DNA of 64,000 nt from Paraglaciecola sp. L1A13 (GTDB lineage Bacteria; Pseudomonadota; Gammaproteobacteria; Enterobacterales; Alteromonadaceae): contig NZ_CP047024.1 of the NCBI RefSeq assembly GCF_009796745.1, forward strand, positions 2,852,001-2,916,000, in the 5' to 3' direction. Within the stretch, counting starts at the first letter, position 1, and the number at the start of each line of letters is the position of its first letter. Below, piece by piece: positions 29,196 through 38,767 of this stretch. Both the position numbers and the translations under genes were made by a program. The notes beneath the pieces were generated by a model, which searched no databases, had not been told where the DNA came from, and worked only from the letters and a program-made list of their open reading frames with translations.

Positions 29196-29212
29196 AATCT
29201 GGTCTGACCTCT
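29196..29212 (+). promoter_or_regulatory. FadR-like operator upstream of fadE
   Basis: AATCTGGTCTGACCTCT contains the core TGGTCTGACC, matching the FadR consensus (CTGGTCnGACC). It lies 15 bases before the fadE ATG, between the likely promoter and the ribosome binding site, a position that fits repression of a beta-oxidation gene. fadR itself is outside the window. Confidence 0.8.
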
Positions 29213-29226
29213 ATCTTGGAGTCTTT

Positions 29227-31689
29227 ATGCAAACGTTATTATGGACACTTATTATTATCGCCACCCTTGGGGCTGCGAGTTACTTCAGAATGAAATTAAT
29301 GAATGCCACAATCGCTGTGGCCATCGCTATGTTATTGGGCAGCATATTGGGGCCCGTTGGCGGGTTAGCATGGTTAGTATTTTTGATCATTGCCATACCA
29401 TTAAATGTTGAGTCAATACGTAAAAAATACCTAACGGCGCCTATCTTAGATACATATAAAAAGATTATGCCGGAAATGTCGAGCACTGAGCGCGATGCTA
29501 TCGATGCAGGTACCGTATGGTGGGATGGTGAAATTTTCAGCGGCAATCCTAATTGGCAAGCACTGCACAGCATTCCACAAGCTCGTTTAACAGCCGAAGA
29601 GCGTGCTTTTCTGGACGGCCCTGTTGCTGAAGTTTGCCAAATGGTGAATGACTGGGATGTAACTCACAAAGACGCCGATCTTACTCCTGAGGTTTGGCAG
29701 TTTCTTAAAGACAATAAATTCTTCGCGATGATTATCAAAAAGCAATACGGTGGACTCGAGTTTTCTGCTTTTGCTCAATCTCGTGTTCTGCAAAAGTTAT
29801 CTGGGGTTAGCGCAGTACTATCTACCACCGTAGGTGTTCCTAACTCATTAGGGCCAGGTGAGTTACTGCAACATTATGGAACTAAAGAACAGCAAGATCA
29901 TTACCTACCACGTCTTGCTACGGGTGAAGAAATTCCTTGTTTCGCCCTAACAGGACCTGAAGCAGGCTCCGACGCAGGCTCACTGCCTGACACTGGTATT
30001 GTGTGCAAAGGCCAATGGGAAGGTAAAGAGGTGATCGGGTTACGGCTGACCTTTGACAAACGTTACATTACGTTAGCGCCGGTTGCGACTGTCGTCGGTT
30101 TAGCGTTTAAAATGTACGATCCCGATGGCTTAGTCGGTGACAAAAAAGACTTGGGTATCACCTGCGCATTGTTACCTCGTGACACCAAAGGAATGGAAAT
30201 TGGCAATCGCCACTTCCCATTAAACGTGCCGTTTCAAAATGGTCCAATCCGAGGTAACGACATTTTCGTGCCTCTGGATTACATTATTGGTGGCGTTGAA
30301 ATGGCCGGTCAAGGCTGGCGCATGTTGGTCGAATGTTTGTCTGTAGGGCGTTGTATTACCCTACCCTCAGCTTCTGCGGGCGGAGCGAAAAGTATTGCCT
30401 TGGCTACAGGCGCATATGCGCGTATTCGTCGCCAATTCAAAATGCCTGTGGGTAAAATGGAAGGTGTCGAAGAAATGCTTGCCAGCATTGGTGCTAACGC
30501 TTATCTCATGGACGCTGTCACCAGTTTAACAACTAAAGCAGTTGATTTAGGTGAAAAACCTTCCGTTGTATCAGCGATTTGTAAGTACCATTTAACAGAG
30601 AAAATGCGTCAGTTGGTCAACGATGCTATGGATGTGCACGGCGGCAAAGGAGTCATGCTTGGGCCAAATAATTATTTGGGTCGTGGTTACCAAGGCGCAC
30701 CTATCGCGATCACAGTTGAAGGCGCTAATATCCTGACCCGTAATATGATGATTTACGGTCAGGGTGCAATGCGCAGTCATCCGTTTGTTCTAAAAGAGCT
30801 TTACGCAGCAAGTAACGAAGATAAAGAACAAGGCTTGAATGAATTTGATGATGCGGTCTTTGGCCATATTGGCTTTGCCATCAGCAATACCTTTAGAAGT
30901 ATTTGGTTTTCATTAACAGGCGCTCGCTTGGCCGGCTCACCATTTGATGATGAAACCGCAGGTTACTATCGTTCCTTACAGCGTTTCAGTAGTAACCTAG
31001 CCTTGTTGTCTGACGTTTCAATGGCAGTATTGGGCGGTGAACTTAAACGCCGTGAACGCATATCTGCACGTTTAGGTGATGTATTAAGTCATATATATCT
31101 AGCTTCTGCTGTACTAAAACGTTATGACGACCAAGGACGACTCAAGGAAGATTTACCTTTGGTTCACTGGGCAATGCAAGACACATTATTCAGATTAGAA
31201 ACAGCGTTAATTGAATTGTTTGAAAACTTCCCATCTAAGGTGCTAGGTGTGGTCCTTAAGGCTATGATAATGCCATTCGGCCGTGCATATCGTCGTCCTT
31301 CAGATAAGTTAGACCATGAAATTGCCGCAATATTACAAAGCCCCAACAGTTCGCGTACGCGTCTTGGTGAAGGACAACACTTCGGTGATAAAGATTGCTT
31401 AATGGGTGATTTAGAGCAAACGTTAAAAGATGTACTCGCGAGTGAGCCTCTTTTTGACAAAGTATGTAAAGCCGCCAAAGAACGCTATCCTTTCACAGGG
31501 CTTGATTTTATTGCCAGCAAAGGTATAGAGCTAGGTGTTATAACTGAGCAAGAAGCGGAGTTACTTAAGCGCACCGAAGCGGGTCGCTTACGTACCATAA
31601 ATGTAGATGATTTTGATCCCAAAGAACTCATCGCTAATACTCAAGCAACAAAAGTCAAACGTCGACCTAAAGCATCTGACGCTGCTTAA
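29227..31689 (+). CDS. fadE: acyl-CoA dehydrogenase FadE
   Basis: The large (820-residue) bacterial FadE that catalyses the first oxidation step of fatty-acid beta-oxidation, electrons going to an electron-transfer flavoprotein or similar carrier. It has two N-terminal hydrophobic helices (about 3-20 and 28-58) that anchor it to the membrane. The acyl-CoA dehydrogenase core follows at about 80-560 ([38 protein letters not shown]), then the FadE C-terminal DUF1974 domain. An AGGAG-like site (TTGGAGT) precedes the ATG. Single-gene unit with a FadR-type operator and a strong hairpin downstream. Confidence 0.96.
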   Translation: MQTLLWTLIIIATLGAASYFRMKLMNATIAVAIAMLLGSILGPVGGLAWLVFLIIAIPLNVESIRKKYLTAPILDTYKKIMPEMSSTERDAIDAGTVWWDGEIFSGNPNWQALHSIPQARLTAEERAFLDGPVAEVCQMVNDWDVTHKDADLTPEVWQFLKDNKFFAMIIKKQYGGLEFSAFAQSRVLQKLSGVSAVLSTTVGVPNSLGPGELLQHYGTKEQQDHYLPRLATGEEIPCFALTGPEAGSDAGSLPDTGIVCKGQWEGKEVIGLRLTFDKRYITLAPVATVVGLAFKMYDPDGLVGDKKDLGITCALLPRDTKGMEIGNRHFPLNVPFQNGPIRGNDIFVPLDYIIGGVEMAGQGWRMLVECLSVGRCITLPSASAGGAKSIALATGAYARIRRQFKMPVGKMEGVEEMLASIGANAYLMDAVTSLTTKAVDLGEKPSVVSAICKYHLTEKMRQLVNDAMDVHGGKGVMLGPNNYLGRGYQGAPIAITVEGANILTRNMMIYGQGAMRSHPFVLKELYAASNEDKEQGLNEFDDAVFGHIGFAISNTFRSIWFSLTGARLAGSPFDDETAGYYRSLQRFSSNLALLSDVSMAVLGGELKRRERISARLGDVLSHIYLASAVLKRYDDQGRLKEDLPLVHWAMQDTLFRLETALIELFENFPSKVLGVVLKAMIMPFGRAYRRPSDKLDHEIAAILQSPNSSRTRLGEGQHFGDKDCLMGDLEQTLKDVLASEPLFDKVCKAAKERYPFTGLDFIASKGIELGVITEQEAELLKRTEAGRLRTINVDDFDPKELIANTQATKVKRRPKASDAA

Positions 31690-31738
31690 GTGATAATGAC
31701 TGACTGATTAGCCATAACGCTAAAACACAAAAAACGCT

Positions 31739-31867
31739 TCGTGAAGTGAGCCTATAAAGTTCGACTCACTTAGAAGCTGCTATCAAGGCCTGATTTCGAT
31801 ATTCAATCGAACTCAGGCCTTTTAGTTTCAGTTTTATACGTTTGTTATGGTAATAATCAATATCATC
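31739..31867 (-). mobile_element. 3' fragment of an IS3-family (IS150-type) element
   Basis: Read on the minus strand, about 34 codons from 31867 to the stop at 31766 give DDIDYYHNKRIKLKLKGLSS and IEYRNQALIAAS, the typical C-terminus of an IS3-family OrfB transposase. The bases after the stop (TGAAGTGAGCCTATAAAGTT on the plus strand, from about 31742) resemble the terminal inverted repeat of that family. The rest of the element is missing: the Na/Pi gene begins 10 bases further on. It is a dead remnant. Confidence 0.85.
31785..31836 (+). terminator. probable fadE terminator formed inside the IS3 remnant
   Basis: AAGGCCTGA-T-TTCGAT, a five-base loop ATTCA, then ATCGAA-C-TCAGGCCTT (31785-31821) gives a 15-bp stem with one mismatch, followed by TTAGTTTCAGTTTT. 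It would end fadE transcription about 100 bases past its stop. The sequence belongs to the transposase fragment. Confidence 0.6.
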
Positions 31868-31877
31868 TTTTTTTCAT

Positions 31878-33497
31878 CTACGCGGACTCGATGGATTTTT
31901 CAAACGTGGTAGCGACACTATCTTGATTAAGAGTAAGTGACGCGAAGCTATATAACTTGTCTTTCATGCGTTGTGAATAAGTAACAAAGTTGGTTAAGGC
32001 ACCCGCATCTTCCCGTTTAGGATCAATAAGCAACAACAGCAAAGCGCGATTAGCGTCATCAATATTGTGCTGTAACGCTTTTGATAACGATTTAGCATTA
32101 ATCACTTGTTTGTGTTCCATTGCATCGCCAATATCATCAAAAAATTCTAATGTCTGGCTAGATAAACTTCTCACAATAAGCAAAACATCGCTTTTCAGCT
32201 CGATGTATTGTTCCTTCATAATGCGTTTAGAATCAAACAGATCATTAATTGAGTCATGTATTTGAAACAAATAATCAAAACGATTTATAAGGGTCATCAG
32301 CTGCTTTGATTCGTCTTCTTGCTTAATGGCACTAACCACTTTTGAGAAGTAATGCAGGTATTCATTTTTTACAAACTGCGTGTATTCTAGGCGCTTACCT
32401 GCGGCTTCATAAACGCCATCATAATTTGTTTCGATACTTAAGGTGACTGTGTTGTAATTTTCCTGAAGAAACCGAAATAACTTAACCTGAGCCTCAGTAA
32501 ACTTACCTTCGATTTCCGCGAAACCATCTTGTTCATCGTAAGTCGGTAGATTTAACCGCTCAAAATCCATTTTTCCCTCCCCCAGTAACATATCGACCAT
32601 ACGCGTAAATGGGCCTATTGCTAAGGTAAATATAAGACTGGTTGTGATATTAAAAATAAGGTGAATATTGGCAAGCGCAATCGCAGGGTGTTGATTAAAC
32701 TGACCTAGCCTGTCGCCAAATAGAAATAACAACGGGGTAAATAGCATGACCCCACCCACATTAAACAAAAAATGGCTTAAAGCTGCTTTTTTAGCGGACA
32801 CATCCATGTTGAACATGGCGATAAGTGCAGTAGATGTGGTACCTATATTTGCCCCCATAATCAATGGGACGGCATTTTCCAAACTCACCAACCCTTGCTG
32901 AGTCAGAATAATGGCTAACCCAGTTGTAACAGAGCTCGATTGCACTAATGCAGTAAACACACAACCTAGCGCAATAGCATACAAAGGATTATGTGCTTCA
33001 GTTAAGAATTTAAGCACACCAGGAGAATGTTGCAGTGGTTCAAGACTCGAAGAAATCAAGTTCAAACTAAAAAAGACAAAGCCGAAGTAGAAAATAGCCT
33101 TACCAAATATTGAATAGCGCGAACGCAGCAAACTGACAAAAAAACCTAAAATAATAAAAATGGGCGCGAAATAGGTCATCTTAAAGGCCACAAGTTGAGC
33201 GGTGACCGTTGTACCTATATTGCTACCAAAAATAATACCAACGCTGTTTTTAAAGGATAAGACACCCGCATTAACCAAACCAATCGCGATGACCGACGTC
33301 GCAGAACTAGATTGAATCACCATAGTCACAAGCGCACCTATAATCACACCAACAATAGGCCACTTGGTAGCATTACTTAACGATTTTCGAAAATGATCCC
33401 CAGCAAGACGTTCAATTTCTTTAGAAAAATTCTCTAATCCAAATATGAACAATATGATAGCCGTTAAGCCAGCCATTAAGACGTGCAAGTATTCCAC
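31878..33497 (-). CDS. Na/Pi cotransporter family protein (NptA/PhoU-domain)
   Basis: A 539-residue inner-membrane protein. The N-terminal half carries two Na/Pi-cotransporter repeats, each with its QSSS signature (VIQSSSATSVIAI near 63 and LVQSSSVTTGLAI near 187). The C-terminal third is soluble, PhoU-like helices (about 340-530). It probably imports phosphate with sodium. Translation starts at GTG 33497 with AGGTGG seven bases ahead. It ends next to the IS3 remnant; no pho box was recognised in the 250 bases upstream. Confidence 0.88.
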   Translation of the reverse strand: MEYLHVLMAGLTAIILFIFGLENFSKEIERLAGDHFRKSLSNATKWPIVGVIIGALVTMVIQSSSATSVIAIGLVNAGVLSFKNSVGIIFGSNIGTTVTAQLVAFKMTYFAPIFIILGFFVSLLRSRYSIFGKAIFYFGFVFFSLNLISSSLEPLQHSPGVLKFLTEAHNPLYAIALGCVFTALVQSSSVTTGLAIILTQQGLVSLENAVPLIMGANIGTTSTALIAMFNMDVSAKKAALSHFLFNVGGVMLFTPLLFLFGDRLGQFNQHPAIALANIHLIFNITTSLIFTLAIGPFTRMVDMLLGEGKMDFERLNLPTYDEQDGFAEIEGKFTEAQVKLFRFLQENYNTVTLSIETNYDGVYEAAGKRLEYTQFVKNEYLHYFSKVVSAIKQEDESKQLMTLINRFDYLFQIHDSINDLFDSKRIMKEQYIELKSDVLLIVRSLSSQTLEFFDDIGDAMEHKQVINAKSLSKALQHNIDDANRALLLLLIDPKREDAGALTNFVTYSQRMKDKLYSFASLTLNQDSVATTFEKSIESA

Positions 33498-33749
33498 TCG
33501 TATCCACCTAGTACACCACTTGTTTATAGAGTGTAATCAATTATTTGCAATAATGAACTGATGTGTGTCAATGAGCGTTAGTTAACATAGGGTATTACGC
33601 TTACCCTCGTTCCATAATGAAAAATAAAGATCGATTAACAGGGCGGTAGGCGTCACTCAGGACACAATCCGACGGCCTAAACAGAGATGCCTAAAAACGC
33701 TGCAATGGGTGCGATCGAAGAATGCGCAATAGGCGTTAAATTCCCATCA

Positions 33750-34403
33750 CTACTTTACCTCTATCAACACTTCGTTCTTGCGAAACATAGGGATAGTGAA
33801 CGGCCCATTGTAGCCCGCTTTAATGGCTTGACTTGTGGCCGTGTAACCATGTGCATCAATCCAATTGGTCAGGCGTTGCGTGTACTTTTGTAAATTGCTG
33901 TCACTGAGTGTGCCACTAAACTCAATGACAGCCACTTGGTAATTTTTGACTTCACTTACCTTTACGTCCCCATTTGTAGGCTTAGGAGTCGTTTGTAAGG
34001 TAAAATCGTTAGGCATGACAAACGACATTACACCACTGCCGGTATTGGCCGATGCACTATCGTCCATAAACACAGGGGCGGTCATTGGGATTTCAGTGCC
34101 CTTTTTCAGCATTTTATTGTCATCCATAATAACGGGCGCAGTCATGGCTATTTCAGCTGCCCCTTCGTTTTCACCACCAATGTAGGCAAATAATTTTCTA
34201 AAAGCACTATTGCCGCTGTCCTCGGACATGCTCGTTGATACCCACACCATTGAGGCATAATTACGCACCTGTATTTTCTGGCTGTCATCAGATTCTAAGA
34301 GCGTATAAGGTGCTGACGCTACTCCGTTTTCGCCTACCACTGAACACCCACCCATGAAAATCGCTAAAAATACCGAGGCAAATTTTGTTGATACAGATGT
34401 CAT
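33750..34403 (-). CDS. SOUL haem-binding family lipoprotein
   Basis: A 217-residue lipoprotein precursor. The signal MTSVSTKFASVFLAIFMGGC ends in a lipobox with Cys20, and the rest is a SOUL/HBP domain recognisable from KIQVRNYASMVWVSTSM, the repeated IAMTAPV and IPMTAPV motifs, and YNGPFTIPMFRKNEV. Bacterial SOUL proteins have no settled function; haem or other tetrapyrrole binding is inferred from animal homologues. A longer frame begins at GTG 34448, but the ATG at 34403 has AGGAG five bases ahead and starts a proper lipoprotein signal. Single gene, divergent from the TetR operon. Confidence 0.88.
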   Translation of the reverse strand: MTSVSTKFASVFLAIFMGGCSVVGENGVASAPYTLLESDDSQKIQVRNYASMVWVSTSMSEDSGNSAFRKLFAYIGGENEGAAEIAMTAPVIMDDNKMLKKGTEIPMTAPVFMDDSASANTGSGVMSFVMPNDFTLQTTPKPTNGDVKVSEVKNYQVAVIEFSGTLSDSNLQKYTQRLTNWIDAHGYTATSQAIKAGYNGPFTIPMFRKNEVLIEVK

Positions 34404-34647
34404 TGTGGCTCCTAACATAGTGTTGTTACTGAAATGATTTCCGTGCACTAAGCTGTCAATGCATTGCGTCGAGCATTCGCACTAGCCTAATTTGTATATT
34501 GATACGCAGATAGTTGAAAAAAGTTCTATGTCTGTTGACGACATTTCACACTTGGGGTTGCGGATCTAAAATGGCGCCCTTCAAACCACTCATATTCGAC
34601 TTGTGAGTTTTTGTATATTTGATTGTTTAAGGTGATGAAATTTTAAA

Positions 34648-34676
34648 ATTGACAGTGTCAATATAAAATATATTAT
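34648..34676 (+). promoter_or_regulatory. promoter with overlapping palindromic operator of the tetR-OYE-MFS operon
   Basis: ATTGACA-G-TGTCAAT (34648-34662) is a perfect 15-bp palindrome. Its left arm contains a consensus -35 box TTGACA (34649-34654), and a -10 box TATTAT follows after 16 bases (34671-34676). This is the classic arrangement for auto-repression by the TetR protein encoded 114 bases downstream. Confidence 0.75.
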
Positions 34677-34789
34677 GTTGGTTCACAGCTTCGAGTAAAG
34701 CCAACTTTACCCGAGAAATGCCAGCAAGGTTTTGTTGAGAAAGAGAATAAGCCCCATGATGTACCATCAACAATCAGTCAAGAGCTAGC

Positions 34790-35431
34790 ATGCCTAAAGT
34801 GTTATCAGATGATGAAATACGGTGTTTTCGCAACCGCATGTGCGATCACGCGTTGGCTTCTTTTGCTAAGCATGGGGTTGACGGGATCTCTTTGCGTGGG
34901 TTGGCGGCAGATTTAAGTTGCAGTCGTACCACACCCTATCGTTATTTTAAAAATAAGGCGGACATTCTCGCTGCACTTCGCCAACGGGAGTTTGGGCGCA
35001 TCGCTGACGCCCTTGAAGCGGCTTTGCTGCACGAACTTAATCCCAGCAAGCAGTTAGAGACATTGTGCAGTGCTTATTTTCAGTTTGCCATTGAAAATCC
35101 TGATTCTTATCGCGTCATGTATACCGTGGCCCAGCCTGATCCGTCCCAGTACGGTGAACTTGAAGCAGAGATATTGCGCAGTAGCGAGCCTATGCGGCGT
35201 ATTGTTAATAATGGCCTGGCAGCAGGCAGCATGTTGGGCGATCCGATTAATATTTGTTATGTACTGTGGGCAGGTTTACACGGCCTGATCTCATTACATT
35301 TAGCCCACTTATTGGGAAATAAACGAGAAATTGACGAACTAGCCGCCGTTATGATCCGCTCTTTACTGCGCGCGGTAAGCGCTGAATCGAGCGAACTCGT
35401 TGCGACTGACCGAATTAACAAACCATATTGA
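34790..35431 (+). CDS. TetR/AcrR family transcriptional regulator
   Basis: A 213-residue regulator with an N-terminal TetR helix-turn-helix (about 15-62: GISLRGLAADLSCSRTTPYRYFKNKADILAAL) and a C-terminal ligand-binding helical domain of the WHG type. It is the first gene of an operon with an OYE-type reductase (24 bases later) and an MFS exporter, a layout like NemR-NemA, so a reactive electrophile or quinone-like ligand is a reasonable guess. The ATG at 34790 has only a weak AGAG upstream. Confidence 0.9.
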   Translation: MPKVLSDDEIRCFRNRMCDHALASFAKHGVDGISLRGLAADLSCSRTTPYRYFKNKADILAALRQREFGRIADALEAALLHELNPSKQLETLCSAYFQFAIENPDSYRVMYTVAQPDPSQYGELEAEILRSSEPMRRIVNNGLAAGSMLGDPINICYVLWAGLHGLISLHLAHLLGNKREIDELAAVMIRSLLRAVSAESSELVATDRINKPY

Positions 35432-35455
35432 ATTGAAAAATTATAAGGATAAAAC

Positions 35456-36559
35456 ATGAGTAAAAATGTAGACGCGCTATTTAATCCATTCAGTCTTAAA
35501 AGCTTAACACTTCCTAATCGAATTGTGATGGCACCGATGACCCGTGAATTTTCACCCGGTGGTATTCCGACTGATGATGTGGCTGACTATTATCGCCGCC
35601 GCGCAGAAGGTGGAACGGGCCTAATTATTACTGAAGGTACCACCATTAACGATCCTGTTGCGACCATGGGTGAACGCATTCCACAAATCCACGGTGAGCA
35701 AGCCCTTGCAGGATGGGAGAAAACCGTTAAGGCAGTACATGGCGCAGGGGGTAAAATAATGCCTCAGCTATGGCACGTGGGCATGGCTCGTTCACCGAAA
35801 AAAGCGCCTTATCCAGAGTTGCCCAGTGTCGGCCCCTCAGGTTTGCTTGCTCCAGGTAAACAAGTTTCTGAACCTATGACTGCTGCGCAAATTGAAACCG
35901 TAATAAGCGGCTTTGCAAACGCAGCGGCTGATGCCATGCGTATCGGTTTCGACGGCGTTGAAATTCATGGCGCCCATGGTTATTTAATTGATCAGTTTTT
36001 CTGGAGTGGCACGAACCAACGCACTGATGAATGGGGCGGCAGCATGGCTAATCGCAGTCGTCTTGCTGTAGAGATTATCAAGCGTATCCGCGAAGCGACC
36101 TCGCCTGATTTCCCGATTGTATTTCGCTATTCACAGTGGAAACAGCAAGATTACACAGCCAGATTGGCAGAAACTCCACAGCTACTTGAAGAGTTTTTAG
36201 CGCCACTAAACGAAGCTGGAGTGGATATATTCCATTGTTCAACGCGCCGTTACTGGGAAAACGAATTCGACAATAGCGCACTTAATCTAGCCGGATGGAC
36301 TAAAAAACTCACTGGTAAACCCACAATTACGGTCGGTTCAGTGGGCCTAAATGAAGACTTCTTCAGTGCCTTTGCAGGTAAGGGCTCTAATACACGTTCA
36401 ATCGATGACTTGATTGAACGGATGGACAAAGGCGAGTTTGACTTAGTAGCTGTTGGTCGTGCCTTGATACAAGATCCTAATTGGGCCAATAAAATTCGTG
36501 ACGGTAAGCTTGAAGAACTCGAGCAATACTCAGGCGAAGCGCTTACGACTCTGTCTTAA
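35456..36559 (+). CDS. NADH:flavin oxidoreductase, Old Yellow Enzyme family
   Basis: A 367-residue FMN TIM-barrel ene-reductase. Recognisable parts are NRIVMAPMTREF near the N-terminus, QLWHVGMARS, the FDGVEIHGAHGYLIDQFFW active-site strand with the substrate-binding HG.H pattern, and LVAVGRALIQDPNWANKI at the phosphate site. Such enzymes reduce activated double bonds or nitro compounds. An AAGGA site precedes the ATG. It lies between a TetR gene and an MFS exporter in one operon, which points to an inducible detoxification unit. Confidence 0.92.
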   Translation: MSKNVDALFNPFSLKSLTLPNRIVMAPMTREFSPGGIPTDDVADYYRRRAEGGTGLIITEGTTINDPVATMGERIPQIHGEQALAGWEKTVKAVHGAGGKIMPQLWHVGMARSPKKAPYPELPSVGPSGLLAPGKQVSEPMTAAQIETVISGFANAAADAMRIGFDGVEIHGAHGYLIDQFFWSGTNQRTDEWGGSMANRSRLAVEIIKRIREATSPDFPIVFRYSQWKQQDYTARLAETPQLLEEFLAPLNEAGVDIFHCSTRRYWENEFDNSALNLAGWTKKLTGKPTITVGSVGLNEDFFSAFAGKGSNTRSIDDLIERMDKGEFDLVAVGRALIQDPNWANKIRDGKLEELEQYSGEALTTLS

Positions 36560-36596
36560 GATTGAATCGTAACGACAAAACTCACAAGTGAGCACT

Positions 36597-37790
36597 ATGA
36601 ACCAGACCCCAGCATCCATTGCCTTAGCTAAACGTACTCTGCTACTCGCCGTGGCTGCTATGGGTTTTGCCCAAACCGTACTATTCGCCATACTTGCCCC
36701 TTTAGGACGCGAAATTGGTTTGGTAGAAGTGCAAATTGGCGCCATTATTTCTTCGTCTTCATTGACCATATTTCTGATCAGTCCCCTTTGGGGGCGAGCC
36801 AGCGATGCATGGGGCAGACGAAAGGTGTTGTTAATTGGTTTATTTGGTTATTCTGTGGGCACCATGCTGTTTGCCGGTGTATTTCAAGCCGCTCTACTGG
36901 GTTATCTTATCCCCTTAACAGCGCTCGTACTATTGATTGCCACTCGCGTGGCGAATGCCACCGTTATGGCTGCGGTTTCCCCCTCTGCGAATGCTTACAT
37001 GGCGGATATTACAACCGTAAAAGATCGCATTAAGGGCATGGGCGCACTAGGCGCTGCAACTAACATTGGGTCTATATTAGGGCCGGCAATAGGGGGCTTA
37101 CTTGCCAGTATTAGCTTGATCACACCACTTTATTTTTCAGTGTTGCTGACTGTGGCGGCTGGTTTACTCGCTGTTTACGCCCTACCCGTTCTACCCAAGC
37201 CTATCCATATTCGAAAGCCACAAAAACTGAAGTATACCGACCCTAGAATTTTTCCATTGGTGGTCGCAGGTGTAATGCTCTTTATGGGGTTTGCTATTGT
37301 GCAGCAAACCATCGCCTTTCGTTTTCAAGACATGCTAGGGCTCGATGGCACCCAAACGGCAAAAATTGTCGGCATTAGTATGATGTTCTCGGCTGCCGCT
37401 GCCCTACTCGTGCAATTATTAGTCATACCGCGGCTTTCTGTTAGACCGTTCGTACTGCTTAGAATATCTATGCCTATGATGATGGTCGCGTTCGCCATTA
37501 TGGCTATTAGCGAAACACAAAACATGTACATGTTAGCTATGTGTATTCTAGGTTCAGGAATGGGATTGGCCGGACCCGGCTTTATGGCTGGTGCCTCGGT
37601 TGCCGTATCATCTGACGAGCAAGGTGCCGTCGCTGGTGTCGCCGGTGCATGCCCGCCGTTAGGCTTCACCGTAGGCCCGTTATTGGGCACCTATCTTTAC
37701 TCGATAGATGGCTCACTGCCCTATTGGTTTGCGTTTGGCTGCTACTTCTTATTATTTTTCGTTACGCTGAAGTTCAAAGACCGGAAATAG
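36597..37790 (+). CDS. MFS transporter
   Basis: A major facilitator protein of about 397 residues with twelve predicted helices. The loop 2-3 motif of the family is visible as GRASDAWGRRKVLLIG at about 65-80. The frame also opens at GTG 36588; the ATG at 36597 (MNQTPASIALAKRT) is chosen, with low certainty. As the last gene of the TetR-OYE operon it probably exports a toxic compound or a product of the reductase. The substrate is unknown. Confidence 0.88.
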   Translation: MNQTPASIALAKRTLLLAVAAMGFAQTVLFAILAPLGREIGLVEVQIGAIISSSSLTIFLISPLWGRASDAWGRRKVLLIGLFGYSVGTMLFAGVFQAALLGYLIPLTALVLLIATRVANATVMAAVSPSANAYMADITTVKDRIKGMGALGAATNIGSILGPAIGGLLASISLITPLYFSVLLTVAAGLLAVYALPVLPKPIHIRKPQKLKYTDPRIFPLVVAGVMLFMGFAIVQQTIAFRFQDMLGLDGTQTAKIVGISMMFSAAAALLVQLLVIPRLSVRPFVLLRISMPMMMVAFAIMAISETQNMYMLAMCILGSGMGLAGPGFMAGASVAVSSDEQGAVAGVAGACPPLGFTVGPLLGTYLYSIDGSLPYWFAFGCYFLLFFVTLKFKDRK

Positions 37791-37798
37791 TTACTCTA

Positions 37799-37870
37799 AA
37801 CAGTAGAGTTAACTTAAGGCAGTACGCTGCAACTACAGCTGGGTTAATGCTCTACTGTTAGTCTTTTTTG
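37799..37870 (+). terminator. terminator of the tetR-OYE-MFS operon
   Basis: AACAGTAGAGTTAAC (about 37799-37813) and GTTAA-TG-CTCTACTGTTA (37843-37860) form an inverted repeat with a two-base bulge and a loop of about 30 bases, followed by GTCTTTTTTG. This has the form of an intrinsic terminator just after the MFS stop. Confidence 0.6.
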
Positions 37871-38020
37871 CAATATTTATAACGCATAAGAAACAGCAGA
37901 AAACTGGGTTAATAATGCTAACTTTATTTTCAAATAGTTAGTCTCATAGCCAGCAAATATAATGTTCCTAGCATTAAAATACCTACTACGAGTCAAAGCA
38001 CCTATATTCAAACGCTAAGC

Positions 38021-38767
38021 TCATTCATAAATTTGCTGAGGCGGCTTAGCTCCATATCGTTCAAAATATTGATTTATTTTGCCACTTTTTCGGTATTCCA
38101 ACATTCGTTCAGCCACAGCATCATAAATGCGTACCGCTTTGGATTTTTTGGGAATACTGATGTAAAAATGGTTGATAAAGCTATCGACAAAAGTAGCCTT
38201 CTCAAAACGAGCAGCAAACAACTCGGCTCTTTGGGACGCTGATGTTACGGCTATATCAATTCGCCCACGTTCGAGCATCGCTAATAACTGCTTGGTTTCA
38301 CCCACTAACGTGAGTGTTACGGGACCAATATTAGAAAAATGAGGGGAGTAATATGCGCCTCTAATAGCACCGATATTCACTTTCTCTAAATCGGCGTAAG
38401 ATTTTATATCGTCTTTAAAGTTTGGCGACTTGTAAAAAGAAAGGGATCGAATATCGTAACCATAGGTAATAGGAAGCAAAACAGATCGTCGCTCTGGAAT
38501 CATAGAATGACGGATCAATAAGTCTACATTGCCTTTTTGAGCTTCTCGATAAGAACGGCTCCAAGGTGCGTTTAACCAAATAATGTCATGCCCAAGATCA
38601 CTAAAAATATCGATAACCAGATCAGGCACTATACCAACACACTTATTTCCATCAAAGAACAAATCAGGCGGATAATTACGACAATGGGCGCTAAATGTAT
38701 CCGCAAATGAATGCGCTGGCAAAAAGCCAATTAGAACAAACACACAAATTTGTACATATTGTTTCAT
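38021..38767 (-). CDS. periplasmic substrate-binding protein (SBP family 3)
   Basis: A 248-residue precursor with a signal peptide (MKQYVQICVFVLIGFLPAHSFA) and a type II periplasmic binding fold of the amino-acid-binding family 3: GIVPDLVIDIFSDLGHDI early and VNIGAIRGAYYSPHF and ERGRIDIAVTSASQ later. No ABC permease or ATPase gene is adjacent, so it may be an orphan binding protein, or serve a signalling role as in many Alteromonadales. An alternative GTG start at 38776 adds three residues. Confidence 0.82.
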   Translation of the reverse strand: MKQYVQICVFVLIGFLPAHSFADTFSAHCRNYPPDLFFDGNKCVGIVPDLVIDIFSDLGHDIIWLNAPWSRSYREAQKGNVDLLIRHSMIPERRSVLLPITYGYDIRSLSFYKSPNFKDDIKSYADLEKVNIGAIRGAYYSPHFSNIGPVTLTLVGETKQLLAMLERGRIDIAVTSASQRAELFAARFEKATFVDSFINHFYISIPKKSKAVRIYDAVAERMLEYRKSGKINQYFERYGAKPPQQIYE

